This document shows positions 1 through 10,599 of a stretch of DNA of 64,000 nucleotides, piece after piece. The stretch comes from Metallyticus violacea (lineage: Eukaryota > Arthropoda > Insecta > Mantodea > Metallyticidae), in NCBI GenBank assembly GCA_030762175.1, contig CM060837.1, positions 7,954,001 through 8,018,000 on the forward strand, given 5' to 3'. Both the position numbers and the translations under genes were made by a program. Numbering within the stretch: position 1 is the stretch's first letter; each line of letters opens with the position of its first letter. The notes below the pieces were generated by a model, which saw only the letters and a program-made list of their open reading frames with translations, made no database searches and was not told where the DNA came from.

Positions 1-762
1 CATGCATTTTCATAAAATAAAGAAAATGAATACAAAAGGGTGTCTATGCTGTTTTGCTGCAAGTCCTACATGATAACAATACAGAAAGTTCTTCTCAAAC
101 ACAAAAATATAAATTAATATGTTTTCGGACACACAGAACACGAAAATACCATCACAACATGACTACATATTTTTCAGTGGTTATATTCAGTAATAATTAT
201 ACCTGCTTAGTTTATTAAAAAAGTAATAATTTATGTTCTCAGTTTGTGTTTAATCATGCCAATCCTTTATTCAAGCAGAGCCCTCTAAAGGGGAATGTAG
301 GTAATAAACCCATTTTGTGACAGGCACAATCACAATTTGATTTCACAAAATACTTAAGATGTCTATACTGTATATAGTGTGAACATGGCTATTAATTGGT
401 TTTGGAAGATGCAAATTTTTATTAAGTGTGGGAGATTACTTAGGAAAAAAATAGGCACAGTTTTATAACCATCTGCTTGGTGGAATTAAAAAATGTTAAA
501 TAGATATCCGTGTAATTATTATTTTAGGTAATTTTTATTCTTAAAATGAAGTGTACAACTTATTAAAGGTATGGATTGTTGCAGAAGATATGACAGTTTG
601 AAGTATTTAACTAATGATGTGAATTTTAACAGAGTTGCATTTTAAGTTATGTCTTATGGAAAAGAACACGGTATTAAAGGCATATAAGTTTATGTTTCAA
701 AGAGACACGTGGTAAACAGTTACAGATAACCAGTGTTGGAGAATCTTATCCAAGTATAATGA
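1..762. other. AT-rich non-coding stretch, no feature recognised
   Basis: No open reading frame, repeat family or splice-flanked exon was recognised on either strand. The sequence is AT-rich and resembles intron or flanking DNA of the exon-like segment that follows. Confidence 0.4.
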
Positions 763-956
763 ATGGTGCTGCCTCTTGTGTATGATGTCAGTACAAACCT
801 GACGCAGCTAGCTGAGAAAAGAGATCCAGGTCCTGCCACTGCAACCACTGCTGCCAACCATCAGCTGAAGCGTTTTGCAGAGTTTGGTGTGTCACAGCAG
901 GAATGTTTCATTATTCCCTGAATATGATAGCTGGCCAACAGAGCCAGGCTCTTCAG
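763..956 (+). CDS. Possible coding exon with a one-base disruption
   Basis: An open frame of 52 codons starts at ATG 763 and ends at TGA 919-921. Its residue mix is protein-like (VYDVSTNLTQLAEKRDPGP, then HQLKRFAEFGVSQQE) and its GC content is above the surroundings. The frame stops inside a run of three C. With one C fewer the frame would continue EYDSWPTEPGSSG up to a GT at 957. This could be an exon with a frameshift (pseudogene or sequence error), or the true end of a short frame. The family is not recognised. A Gln/Pro-rich exon lies downstream at 3313-3483, but the splice phases do not obviously join. Confidence 0.35.
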
Positions 957-1719
957 GTACATTACCTTGCTGTAGTATAACACATAGATTTATACCTTAA
1001 TGGAAATAGTAATGCCTTTACAGTATTTTAATTTTTATAACTTTTACACTGCTTATACTGTACTGGTCCATATATCAGCTTCATTTAACATAAGCTGAAA
1101 CCTTGTACATCATTGGAGTCTCTTTACATGAGTTTAAATTTTCGACTGAAAAACAGTGTGTGTGAATTTTTGCCACCAAAAGGAGTTTATGACTCCCTTA
1201 TTTTGGAACAACTATATTACCATTTGTGGATGAACATTGTTTTTGGGCTTTATTTTTTGCTATAAACTGAATTGGAATGCTCCCCTTCACTTCTTATGTG
1301 GGAAATGTGAATATTCTTTACAAATTTTAGCCCTTCTCTCCTTCATCTCATAGACAGGTAAGTGATGTTGTGGCTCTATTGTAGTCTAATACAATCCAAG
1401 TTGGATCATGGTTGTACTGTTTATTCTCCTGCTAGACCATTTATTTTATGTAAGTTGAACAGCATTCGCCACTAGTATATATGTTTATTTATGGGGGCTT
1501 TTTATACTCCCCCCATTCTCAGTTTACATGCTGAAACTGATGAACTACTCTCTATTAGATCTGTGGATAATGTGTTAGCCTGTCAGCTGCACCAGGTGAC
1601 AACAACAGAGCTTTTATTTGGATGCGTGGCCAGCTTAAGGGGAATCAACCTGCCCTATTTCTAATCAGTCCTGTCCCCCCTACTTCTCGCCTCTCTATGT
1701 GGTGATACAAAGTCTGCTG
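957..1719. other. AT-rich stretch, no gene seen
   Basis: No convincing coding segment or repeat is visible here. It lies between the exon-like segment and a transposase remnant and may be intronic. Confidence 0.35.
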
Positions 1720-2200
1720 TTGTAGAAGGTGAACATTGTGAGACCACATATTTCAGTGTTATTGTATGTTAGTGCTGTTATAATGCCAAAAGGTTTCTTT
1801 AGCATAGTATCTTCATGTATGATTTCTATGTGACAACAAACATGAGTAGAGAAGTGAGATGGTGATTTGAAGATAGATTCCCTGCTGTTCATGCACCTTG
1901 TAGAGAAACTATTCATAATCTTGTGAATATATTTAGGGAAACGGGATCTGTTCTTGATACGAAACAAAGTAAAACGCCATGTTCTTAAAAAGGAAAAACT
2001 GTATGACATGAGAGAAAAGTTAGAACAAAAGCCAAAGAAATCTCTGAGAAAGCTTGCACAGAAATCAGTAATTTTGCAAACCTTGACTTGGAACTGTAAA
2101 AATGTATTGCTTGAAGTGAAGGGGCTATGAATATCTGACTCTGCCAGCAAGCAAATCCCCATTAAGCTGGTCACACTTCCAAATTTGAGCTGTATATTAT
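1720..2200 (+). mobile_element. Transposase N-terminal (helix-turn-helix) remnant, mariner superfamily
   Basis: Translated on the plus strand with several stops, the sequence reads RWFEDRFPAVHAPCRETIHN, LVNIFRETGSVLDTKQSKTP, then a segment like KPKKSLRKLAQKSV. This is the helix-turn-helix layout ("vhap.rkTIh.lv..F.etGSv.dkk...rP...kSlrkla") of insect mariner-like/DUF4817-type transposases. Stops and missing conserved positions show it is dead. A 159-codon open stretch on the minus strand (1695-2174) is only its antisense shadow. No terminal repeats were located. Confidence 0.6.
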
Positions 2201-2739
2201 GAGCATAAACCTGTTGCCTTGCTTCTACTAGGAGTTTGATTTGAATTCAATCTACTCAAAAAAGAACTAACACCATTATAAAATTTGATCGGAATCAACA
2301 CAGTAAAACATAGCAATTGCTTTATATAAAACCTATTTTTAAACCAGTTAAAATCTCTTTCCCATGGGAAGGGTTAAAATTTTAAAATAGTTAAAATGGC
2401 TAAAATCTTCAACACTCTTAAGCGTTTCACTTTTTAAACTGTTAAAATTTAGGACATGTTTCCTGACCTATTAGTCACACTGTCAGCTGATGACAATGTC
2501 AGTCACCCATTGTGTATTTCAGTTAAACAGTTTCATGTATTATTTAATGTAAATATTCTGTTTCACAGTAAGTGTACAGAATGTATGTAAACAGTTAATT
2601 TCTTCTAAACTACACATCAGGCAGTGCATGAACTTGAAAGTGAATTATTACTAAGCAGCAAAGTATGGAGGGATTGCCAGTAATTTTATATGGGAAAAGG
2701 GGGTCGTGTATGGAAAATGTTTGGGAACCTCTGGTCTAA

Positions 2740-3279
2740 ACAATGGAAGCATCACAATTCTCTACTGCCAAAGAAGGCCAAGTGCCTGGGCTGGGAATGC
2801 TAATTGTTTATTTATCCACTGGAGCATAGTATGCTAACCTTTTTGACCTTTTGAAGATAAAAATATATGAAAAAGGCCAGGTTTATCAAAGAAGAAAGGC
2901 CTCTTGCATCAAGACAATGTTGATCCATACACATGTGTTATTGCATTGGCAAAAGTTAATGAATCGGGGTACGATTTTATGCCAGATCTACCTTATTCCC
3001 TGACTTGGCTTCATCTGACTTTAATCTGTTTCCTAAACTGAGAAAATTCCTGGGTGATAAGAGATTTTCATCTGATGAAGAGCTTAAATCATCAATTGAA
3101 GGATATTTTGCAGGTCTGGAGGAATCTAATCTTTGTGGTGGGATAAAGGCATTAGAGCATCGCTGGACAAAGTGCCATGGTGTCAAGGGAGACTATGGTG
3201 AAAAATAAGAATAATTTTAAAAAAAGGATGCCATCTATTTTTTGCTTCATTCCGAGAACTGTTTAAATGACCCTCATAC
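2740..3279 (+). mobile_element. mariner transposase C-terminal half with 3' terminal repeat
   Basis: Plus-strand frames show KKAKCLGWE, then KRPGLSKKKGLLHQDNV, then YDFMPDLPYS, then after one lost base LASSDFNLFPKLRKFLGDKR and KALEHRWTKC, ending GDYGEK at about 3208. These are the catalytic-domain landmarks of mariner (HQDNa, hPPYSPDLAPSDFhLF, LehRW.KCi...GdYvEK). The frameshift falls inside the PYSPDLAPSD motif (PYSLTW instead of PYSPDL). About 40 bases after the stop is a mariner-like terminal repeat (gagaactgtttaaatgaccc). The 5' half and 5' terminal repeat are not recognisable, so the copy is inactive. Confidence 0.75.
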
Positions 3280-3312
3280 TAGACAATTTCTGTGCATTTT
3301 ACTTTTGTACAG

Positions 3313-3483
3313 ATGGCATCTTCCCCAGCACAGGGATCACCAGCAATGCAGATGCATTCCCCAATGCCTGGCAGCATAGTAGTTTTACCCCAGCAACAGC
3401 CTACACCACCACAGCAGCCAGGTGGGCCACAGTATCCTGTTGGAATGCCTATGGGACAACACTCTAAGATAGGACCCAGCTGA
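3313..3483 (+). CDS. Possible terminal exon, Pro/Gln-rich C-terminus
   Basis: A polypyrimidine-poor acceptor (cttttgtacag) precedes a frame that encodes 56 residues and ends at TGA 3481-3483. It includes MASSPAQGSPAMQMHSPMPG, a QQQPTPPQQPGGP tract and QYPVGMPMGQHSKIGPS. GC content and codon use stand out from the AT-rich flanks. An ATTAAA signal lies near 3612. Such low-complexity tails are common in transcriptional co-regulators, but I cannot assign a family. It lies directly downstream of the mariner remnant, so the mariner may have inserted in the preceding intron. ATG 3313 is more likely an internal Met than a start. Confidence 0.4.
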   Translation: MASSPAQGSPAMQMHSPMPGSIVVLPQQQPTPPQQPGGPQYPVGMPMGQHSKIGPS

Positions 3484-3653
3484 AGACAGTGTTCGTTAAA
3501 ATGTTAATGTGTGTGTCTGTAGAAGAACAGAGTGGAACTGAGATCTATATGAAACACCAAATAATGTAATTTTCTCTCTTCAAAATGTATGACACAAAAC
3601 TGAATGTGGCATTAAAATATATCAGATTTAAAATATAACATTTAATTTCGTGT

Positions 3654-3841
3654 TGGAACCAATACAGTGAAGCGACTATTATGTTTTTAATTACCTAGTG
3701 AGTCCATTTAATAATCTTATGCTCCACTCACTGTTGAATCATGCAAAACTAGTTTCGCAGGCAAAAGCCAACTAGTTTTGCATGATTCAACAGTAAGTGG
3801 AGCATAAGATTATTAAATGGACTCACTAGCTAATTAAGAAC
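3654..3841 (-). mobile_element. Hairpin element copy 1 (palindrome plus GTTCC tail)
   Basis: Arms at about 3687-3754 and 3770-3838 are near-perfect reverse complements of one another with a ~15 base loop. On the lower-coordinate side is the reverse complement of the family tail (ggaaccaatacagtgaagc, 3655-3673). The arms carry the family core (cttatgctccactcact). No flanking direct repeat was found for this copy. It lies just downstream of the possible terminal exon. Confidence 0.65.
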
Positions 3842-4115
3842 ATGCCAAATTTGTTCTGTGTATATTACATAATTTATTACAGTTTATCGCCAAACTCCAG
3901 TACTGTATAAAACAAAATGAGTTGCCAACTCAATATTCATAAGAAATGTGCTGCATTATTTAACTTTATATATTGTTTCCAAGATGAACTCATTATTCTT
4001 GTACTATCAGATGTTTCACTTGCTGTCATCCCCAGCTTTTCCCATAAAAATTTTGCCAATTGCATATGATTCACTGAAATTCTATTTAAAAACACATTGA
4101 TATATGGAGAAATAA

Positions 4116-4139
4116 TTATTGTTGTTGTTGTTGTTGTTG

Positions 4140-4174
<35 letters not shown>

Positions 4175-4176
4175 TT
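4116..4176. repeat. Compound microsatellite (TTG)n(TTA)n
   Basis: About nine TTG units run directly into about a dozen TTA units. It explains the poly-I/poly-T minus-strand open frame here, which is not a gene. Confidence 0.95.
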
Positions 4177-4369
4177 ATTGCAGACCATAGACTCTACTCT
4201 TGAATTTCAGTCATTGTCAGAAAATAGTCACAAAATACATTGATAAACCAAGTAATTTAAAAACAAGAAGTAAATTTACCTCATATAATAATGGAATATT
4301 TCCATTTATTCTATAAACAATTATATTCAACTATATTTCATATACATATTTGTAATTCATTAATCCTAT

Positions 4370-5040
4370 ACATACATTTATTTATCAAGAAGTTTTTCAA
4401 TTCTGTTTGAGAATTTTTCTCTCTTTGACTTTTAATTGTTAGTGGCAGTTTATTATACAAAATGTTAGCAATAATTCTTGGATCTCTTTCAGTAGCTTTT
4501 TGTTTATATTTAGATGATGATTGTTCTGAGTTTGAGTGCTATAGTTATGGCAGTTCTTGTTTAGGGTCTTGTCTTATTCATTGCTAATGACAAATTGAAC
4601 TACCTTATAGACATATAATGATAATATAGTTAACATTTTAGATTTTTTAAAAATACTTCTACATGATAATCTCCTGTTTACCTTATATATACATCTCAAA
4701 CAATTTTTTTGAAGGATTAGTAGTCTGTTCATTTTTTCACCATATGTACTTCCCCAAACCTCAATTGCATAACAAAAATATGGATAGATTAAACCACAAT
4801 ATACTAACTTTAGACTATCTGAATTTAAATATTATGACAATTTCCTGAATAAATATATACACATGCTCACTTTATTACAGAAATAGTCTACATGACATTT
4901 GAAAGTTAATTGTTCATCAGCAATGATTCCCAAGAAATTTATATGATCAACCTGTTCTGTTGCTTCTGCATTAATTATAACATTTATGTCTATTATTGCA
5001 GTAGTGAAACATAAGTGCTTTGGTTTTTTGCACATTTAAT
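4370..5040 (-). mobile_element. LINE reverse transcriptase C-terminal remnant
   Basis: The minus strand reads EQVDHINFLGIIADEQLTF, then HVDYFCNKVSMCIYLFRKLS. This is the end of a non-LTR reverse transcriptase ("v..fKfLGi.iDekLsw..Hi.yv.nKiSk.i..l..l"). After frame changes it continues with HNYSTQTQNNHHLNINKK and DPRIIANILYNKLPLTIK, the typical C-terminal region of Jockey/CR1-like elements. Multiple stops mark an old 5'-truncated copy. The exact clade cannot be fixed from this much sequence. Its 5' side is interrupted by hairpin element 2. Confidence 0.65.
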
Positions 5041-5071
5041 GTTAAATTATTACTTAATAATCAAAAACTAA

Positions 5072-5408
5072 ATATGCTAAGAGTAATCTTATTTTGATTT
5101 AAAGTAAAACACTAAAAATCATGTCGTCACATTAAAACTCTCTTTAAGTTTCACAAACACACTTATAAAAGTAATTTTGGTACATGTTTCGTGAGGTACA
5201 TTCCTCACAGTCGTCGTTTTGGTTGACAATGTGAGGAATGTACCTCACGAAACATGTACCAAAATTACTTTTATAAGTGTGTTTGTGAAACTTAAAGAGA
5301 GTTTTAATGTGACGACATGATTTTTAGTGTTTTACTTTAAATCAAAATAAGATTAACAAAAGTTTCACTGTGTGGATTCCCAAATTCCGTAAACATATGC
5401 TAAGAGTA
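5072..5408 (+). mobile_element. Hairpin element copy 2, perfect 125 bp palindrome arms
   Basis: The left arm 5084-5208 and right arm 5231-5355 are exact reverse complements over 125 bp, with a 22 base loop. The right arm is followed by the family tail (gtttcactgtgtggattccc, 5361-5380). The whole unit is bounded by a 14 bp direct repeat, atatgctaagagta, at 5072-5085 and 5395-5408, which looks like a target-site duplication. The left arm starts at the left direct repeat with two bases of overlap. Perfect arms imply a recent origin or ongoing homogenisation. Confidence 0.8.
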
Positions 5409-5516
5409 TTTGTAATGGTATTTGATTGTTCTGCTATAATTTCTTCTAATTCACCAATCATAATTATAGATGGACATGAGTAATTGTCCTATCTCTAATT
5501 GTATGGTCTGCTTATC

Positions 5517-6497
5517 ATTAAATACCATTTAAATAAAACGAGAAAAATATTTTCATGATTTAAAAAGCGCTATACAGTTTAATTTTCCCTCAATTGTTTT
5601 AAATAAAAGGATAAATTAAATTAGCATATAAACTATGTTTATAATGATGCACATGTTTTATATTTAACAAAAGCATTATTGTAAAAATAGCAAATATGAA
5701 ATATTTATCTAATATGTGTGTGAGAATTATATTTGTATGTAAGAGTGCTCAGTAATAACCTTTAGAAAATATTTGCATTATATGTTTTACTGCAATTAAA
5801 TTTAAATTTAATTTCAAAGCCAATGAAAATCAATAAGATTTTCAATTGTAAGTTGTTAATATTCTGTGTATTTGCTTAGTGCATTGTGATTATTTTTAAA
5901 TATTGACATGTTTTAGTTTTATTGATACTCATAAACTTCTTCAATACACGAGGTTTATGTCTGTTATTCTCTCTATTTCTCTCTATTTTAATGAATGTAA
6001 AGATGATATCAAGGGCTCAGTTCATAAACATGGTGACATATAAAAATACCCACGTAGCATCTATCTTTATCTGTCAGTGGTCATATATTTAACTTAATTG
6101 ATAGCATATCATTAATTTTTCTGATTTAATCTCAAAAAAAATAATAATAATTATAAAAATGTGATTTATCAGTTGTAACACTTATAGATTGCAAGAATTA
6201 TAATTTTGTTCTATGCACTATTTGAAGATTAGAATTATACTATACACATTTATTTCAAATGATTTTCAAGGGAAAAAAACAAACAGTTAAGTAATGTAAA
6301 CTTGTTCAGTTTTTCTTTTATTGATTAACTTATTGATTAGCTTTAGAGTTTGTCATGCTAATTAACATACAGTAATGCCATAACTCATATTATTAATTAA
6401 TAAGACAATAATTTGGATTTTATATGTTTTTTTTTAAAGTTACTCTACTTGCTGAGAACTTTGCTTAGTTTGCGCAGTTCCTGCGTGATGGACTTTT
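5517..6497 (+). mobile_element. Family A copy 1 (tail only, Helentron-like)
   Basis: It begins with a short piece of core unit (taccatttaaataaaacgag), then the conserved AT-rich tail and an AAT-type microsatellite remnant near 6140. It ends at ttagtttgcgcagttcctgcgtgatggacttttt. The 3' end forms a CGCAG-ttc-CTGCG hairpin (about 6474-6486) followed by a T-run. The tail matches those at 8985-9790, 17820-18620 and 23440-24170. No coding capacity was found. Confidence 0.7.
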
Positions 6498-6499
6498 TA

Positions 6500-6945
6500 A
6501 CATTAGTTCTTGATTGCTAGCAGACACAATGAATGTTATTTGGAATATCATGGATTCCCAGTTCATCCATTTCTTCTTGAATATCTAGGATAAATTTTTC
6601 CCAGCTTTTTGCAGATGATGAAACTTAGTCGTGAAAAGCACATTATTCTGTAGTTTCCAATTTTCATTTATATGTTAAATAATGTTTCTGATATTGAAAG
6701 AAGCAGTCCACCAATCGACAGTTGCTGCACAAGTTCTGTTTTCAGCTGCAGCCATAACCCGAGGGATGATATTTCTTATGTTATCAGCCTGATCTTTCAC
6801 ATGGTGAGCAAATGTGATAGGATGGGCTGAAATGTCATCAGTAATGATGAGTTCTTGTCTCAACATCTCAAATAATTTGCTATAAATGATATTAAGGGAC
6901 GTAGGTAGGTCTTTAGCACACAGAACCATGACTCCCTCATTATAG
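6500..6945 (-). mobile_element. hAT-like transposase fragment
   Basis: The minus strand encodes LRQELIITDDISAHPITF, RVMAAAENRTCAATVDWWTA, and after frame breaks HINENWKLQNNVLFTTKF and IQEEMDELGIHDIPNNIH. The pattern "...tvD.WT....yl.it.HyI...WkLqn.vL.t..f...ktgenI" is that of hAT transposases around the first catalytic aspartate. It is broken by a stop after SFNIRNII and by frameshifts. It lies immediately beyond the 3' end of family A copy 1, which may have inserted into it. Confidence 0.55.
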
Positions 6946-7232
6946 TATCTTTTTCTTCTGTAGTCAGATGTGAAATTGGTCTATCATCATTATTTTTAAA
7001 GGAATGTGCTTTTAAATGAGAGTACTAGATGTGAATATTAGTAGGGTTGAACAATTTTCACATTATACATAACCAGTAGGGGTTTTATCATCATATACAA
7101 CAAGAAAAAAAATTATTCCACACATCACTGGCTAATCCTTCACGTTTTTGTAATTGGTATGTTTTATTTTGCAACTTAACGCGTTACATCTGCATTTACA
7201 CACTGCATGTTGTTGCACTTTAAAAAATTTGT

Positions 7233-7475
7233 ATGATGACTAACGGGTTCACTTTCGTCCGCATTTTACACCCAAAGAACAACCCCTCTCACCTTCTTGG
7301 ATGTTTTCAGAATCTAGCTGAGCATGATTACATAAACCGGTCAAGGCTGCAATCTGTATGTCACGAGCGTTGTGCGTGTTGCCTAAAGAGTACGGGGTTA
7401 AGTGACGGTTCAGATTTGAACGTTCTCAACCAGTTAGTGCAGGATTCTCTATATGCAAGGTCTAAAGGAAAGTAG
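7233..7475 (+). CDS. Unrecognised 80-codon open frame
   Basis: The frame encodes a Cys/His-containing peptide (SRLQSVCHERCACCLKSTGL near residues 37-56). GC content is higher than the surroundings and no simple repeat is present. No family is recognised and no flanking splice sites were established. It lies just 5' of family A copy 2 and could be a leftover of a mobile-element protein. Confidence 0.2.
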   Translation: MMTNGFTFVRILHPKNNPSHLLGCFQNLAEHDYINRSRLQSVCHERCACCLKSTGLSDGSDLNVLNQLVQDSLYARSKGK

Positions 7476-7479
7476 TTTT

Positions 7480-9790
7480 TGATACGATTTTTAAAAATGT
7501 CTTCAATTCTTCACCGATCCTACCTACTAGGCACCGAAAATGACAATGAAAAAAGTTATGTAGGTAACATACACAAGTGTGTGTCTGTCAGCATTGTAAA
7601 GTCAACACTTGTTTTTTCTCAACGAAACTCGGCATATAACTATCAATTAATAAACAATAGGTCGAATTCATAGCAAAATTGAACAATTGGGATGGAGATT
7701 AGCCTAAAGCGAAAAATTTTAAATCGCTCTAGCTGCCGCAATTTTTTCCCCCCAACGAAACTCGGCATATTGTTTTAAATAAATTGATACTTGACGAAAA
7801 TTAGGGCAATCGGGGCATTAGAAGGGGGTTAAAGCGAAATATAAAAATCACTCTAGCGGCCGCAATTTAAACTTTTTAAAGGAAACTCGGTGTATGCTAT
7901 TGAAATAAAATAATAAAAATGGTTTCTGAAAACCAATGAAATCGAACTATTAGAAGGAGGGGTTTAACTGATACCCAAAATTTAAAAATCGCTCTATCGG
8001 AATTAATATTTGTTTTTTCGTAACGAAACTCTGTATATACCATTCAAATGAAACAAGAAAAATAGTCTCTGAAAAGCAGGGATATTGGGTCGGTCCTGGT
8101 GGTCTAATGGTAGCCATATCTGTATTCTAAACCCAAGATCGCGGGTTCAAATCTGGCCAGGATCGATGGATTTTTTCGGGCGTAAAAATCCTAAGTATGC
8201 GAAGGAAGTAAAGCCATGGGTCCCGTGTCGTACATTTACGACATGATAAAGGACCTGAAGCCTGAAAAAAGAGGCCTCTGAGCAAAATTTATCGGCCGTT
8301 TCACGCCCTGATTTGAATGGACGCTGATGACCGGAGATGTTAAAGAGCGTCCATAAATAAATCATATAAAAAAGTCGGATTTACCTAAAACCTAAAATTT
8401 AAAAATCCCTCTAATGAACAATATTTGCTTTTCACATTATTCGGTATATACCATTTAAATAAAATTTAAAAAATATTTTTTCCCGAAAATTAGGGAAATC
8501 GGGCCATTAGGAGTGGGGGTATAGCTGAAAACTGAAATTTAAAGAGTGGGTATTAAAGCGAAATTAAAAAAACGCTCAAGGGCCACAACTTTTTTTCTCA
8601 ACGAAACTCGGTATATGCGATTGAAATAAAATAGGAAAAATAGTTTATGAAAATCAGTGAAATCAGATTAATAGGAGTGGGGGGTTTATCTGAATTCCAA
8701 AATTTAAAAAGTACTCTTCCGCCACCAATATTTGTTTCTTTCGCAAATTCGGTATATACCTTTTAAAAAAACAAGAAAAACAATTTCTGAAAATCAGGCC
8801 ATTACGAGTCAGGGTTTACCTGAAACTCAAACTTTTAAAATTGCTCTAGCGGCCCCAATGTTGGTTTCTTCACAAAAAAAGTTCGAAATATGCAATTTAA
8901 ATAAAATAAAAAAGTAGTTTCCGAGAATTAGGGAAAAGAGACCTTTAGGGGTAGGGATATACTTGAAAACCTAAATTTAAAAAGTGTTTTTAGTTTTATT
9001 TTCTTTCTTTTGTTTTAAAATAAAAAGACAAATCAACTCAGCGTATAAACTGTATTTATAATGATGCATATTACATTTAATAAACGTATCGTCGTGAAGG
9101 TAGATGTGAAATATTAATACAACATGTTTGAGAATTATATTTGTATTTAAGAACGCTTTGTAATATCTTTCAGAAAGCGGTTGCGTCACATGTTTTTACT
9201 GCAATAATATTTGAATTAAATTTCAAAGCCAATGGTAATCGATATAACTTTCAATTGTTTTTATCTGATTTGTACATTATAATTGTTTTTAAATAGTGAC
9301 ATGTTTTTGTTTTATTGAAACATATGAACATCATATTCTTAAATACGCAATATAACTGGAAATTTTCTGTTATTTTTCTCTAATTTAGTGAATGTAAAGA
9401 TGATACCAAGGGCCCAGTTCATAAACATTGTTATATTTAATTTTTTTAAAAATGTCCACACAGTATAGCTTTGTCTATCAGTGCTGATACATTTCATTTA
9501 ATTAATAGTATATCATTAATTTTTGTGATTTAATGTCTACAAAACAACAATAATTATTCAATAATAATAATAATAATAATTCTAAAAATGTGATTTCTCT
9601 TTTTCAATACTTATAGATTGCAAGAATTCTAATTTTGTTCCCCTAATACCACACAGTAATGCCATAACTCATTTCATTTCATTGATTAATAAGGTCTAAT
9701 TTGGATTTTATATCCATTTTCATTTAAAGTTATTTAAGTTGCTGAGGAATTCGCTTAGTTTGCGCAGCTCCTGCCTGACGAACTTTTTTC
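7480..9790 (+). mobile_element. Family A copy 2, with tandem core units and full 3' tail
   Basis: The 5' part has the family motif ctactaggcaccgaaaatga and gtgtgtctgtcagc. The core then has at least seven diverged units of about 127-144 bp. Each runs through tcaacgaaactcggcatata, aaaataagaaaaatagtttc, aaatcgg, attaggagtgggggttta and aaaatcgctctagcggccgc. SINE1 is inserted in the core at 8091-8375. The conserved tail covers 8985-9790 with (AAT)n near 9565 and ends at gcgcagctcctgcctgacgaactttttt. Core units plus microsatellite plus terminal hairpin resemble non-autonomous Helentron-type elements. No protein is encoded. Confidence 0.7.
8091..8375 (+). mobile_element. SINE1 copy (tRNA-derived), nested in family A
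   Basis: The tRNA-like head carries an intact A box (tggtctaatgg, 8098-8108) and B box (gggttcaaatc, about 8142-8152). The body follows (ggatcgatggattttttcgg), then a 3' stem-loop with arms ggacgc/gcgtcc and an aaataaatcat-type A-rich tail. A and B boxes are the internal RNA polymerase III promoter of tRNA-derived SINEs. Open frames on either strand here are spurious. Confidence 0.85.
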
Positions 9791-9828
9791 AGTTCCTTCG
9801 TCTGAAAAACGAACTGTGGGGCAAGTAT

Positions 9829-10020
9829 TTTGGTTCACCAACAGCTGTCGTTTAAATACTGCGGAAGTTCAGAAGACGACATAAAAGAAAGTTTTAAATT
9901 GTTTTCCAAGTCTGGCAGACAAGTTGGGTCATGTACATACAAATCTTCAAAAAGGACTACACCAACCTTGATCCTGTCTAGTGTATCTATACTTCCAAGT
10001 AAAAAAGCTTTATCAGTAGT
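9829..10020 (-). pseudogene. Unrecognised protein-like open segment on minus strand
   Basis: About 62 codons are open on the minus strand (read 10020 to 9829). They include AFLLGSIDTLDRIKVGVVLF, EDLYVHDPTCLPDLENNLK and SSSELPQYLNDSCW before a stop. The amino-acid mix is protein-like and no repeat is involved. There is no Met start in frame and a stop lies just upstream, so this is a fragment. I do not recognise the family. It flanks the 3' end of family A copy 2 and may be part of the element or gene into which that copy inserted. Confidence 0.3.
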
Positions 10021-10066
10021 TATTCACTATCCCTCGCACTTCCGCTAAATCTGGAGTATTCTATTA

Positions 10067-10340
10067 ATTTTTTTAAACGGTGTTTAACGCCCGTTTTTAC
10101 TGCTAAGGCGTCACAGGCGGTGGACACTGGTGATACATGAGACGAAATGATATATTGGAAAAGATTTTTTTTTTAAAGAAGGAAGCCTTGCAGACCTAAG
10201 TTTAGAGTACCTCCCTGTTATTTGCCATTTATGACTACTGGAAAAAACCTCAGTCAGGGAGGACGGTCCTGGCGGAAATGGAAACCCAGACCACCCGCTC
10301 ACGAATCCGCGTCTTAACGACTCGGCCATCCATGGCGGTA
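10067..10340 (-). mobile_element. SINE2 copy (tRNA-derived), minus strand
   Basis: In minus orientation it starts in a tRNA-like head (ggccgagtcgttaagacgcg, then a variant B-box region). It continues through the body (ggaggacggtcctggc on the plus strand) and ends in the family 3' signature taaaaacgggcgttaaacac plus an A-rich tail, seen on the plus strand as gtgtttaacgcccgttttt. The same body and end occur at 22.6, 28.5 and 32.4 kb. Confidence 0.75.
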
Positions 10341-10449
10341 TTCTGCTGGTGTCAATAGATATAAAAAATGTATAAAAATTATTCAAAAACAATAAATTGG
10401 AAATCATTATTTTAGTACAAAAGACTTAATAAACGTAAAAAAATAACGG

Positions 10450-10479
10450 AATATTAAAAAAAAAAAAAAAAAAAAAAAA
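10450..10479. repeat. Poly(A) tract
   Basis: A run of about 20 A. It may be the tail of a retroposon, but no body was identified directly upstream. Confidence 0.7.
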
Positions 10480-10599
10480 GCGCCAACTGGACAGGAACAC
10501 AAGCCAGACAAAATTTTTGATAACATCTAATGAGCTTAATAATTTTCTTCATAAATTGTGTTCCAAATTTATATACTCGTAAATATTATTAATAATGTC

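Noticed and set aside
1695..2174. 159-codon minus-strand frame
   Set aside because: The plus strand shows recognisable transposase helix-turn-helix peptide; the minus frame is its shadow.
8091..8165. tRNA gene
   Set aside because: A and B boxes are present but the head is fused to a repeated body with an A-rich tail, found at several loci; it is a SINE head, not a tRNA gene.
8320..8365. Hammerhead ribozyme in SINE1 (ctgatga motif)
   Set aside because: The ctgatga is present and outer arms pair, but the required GAAA-type core segment and stem II are not there.
7480..9000. CRISPR-like array from evenly spaced repeats in family A
   Set aside because: The whole ~130-155 bp unit is repeated, with no unique spacers, and the setting is eukaryotic; these are tandem core units of a mobile element.
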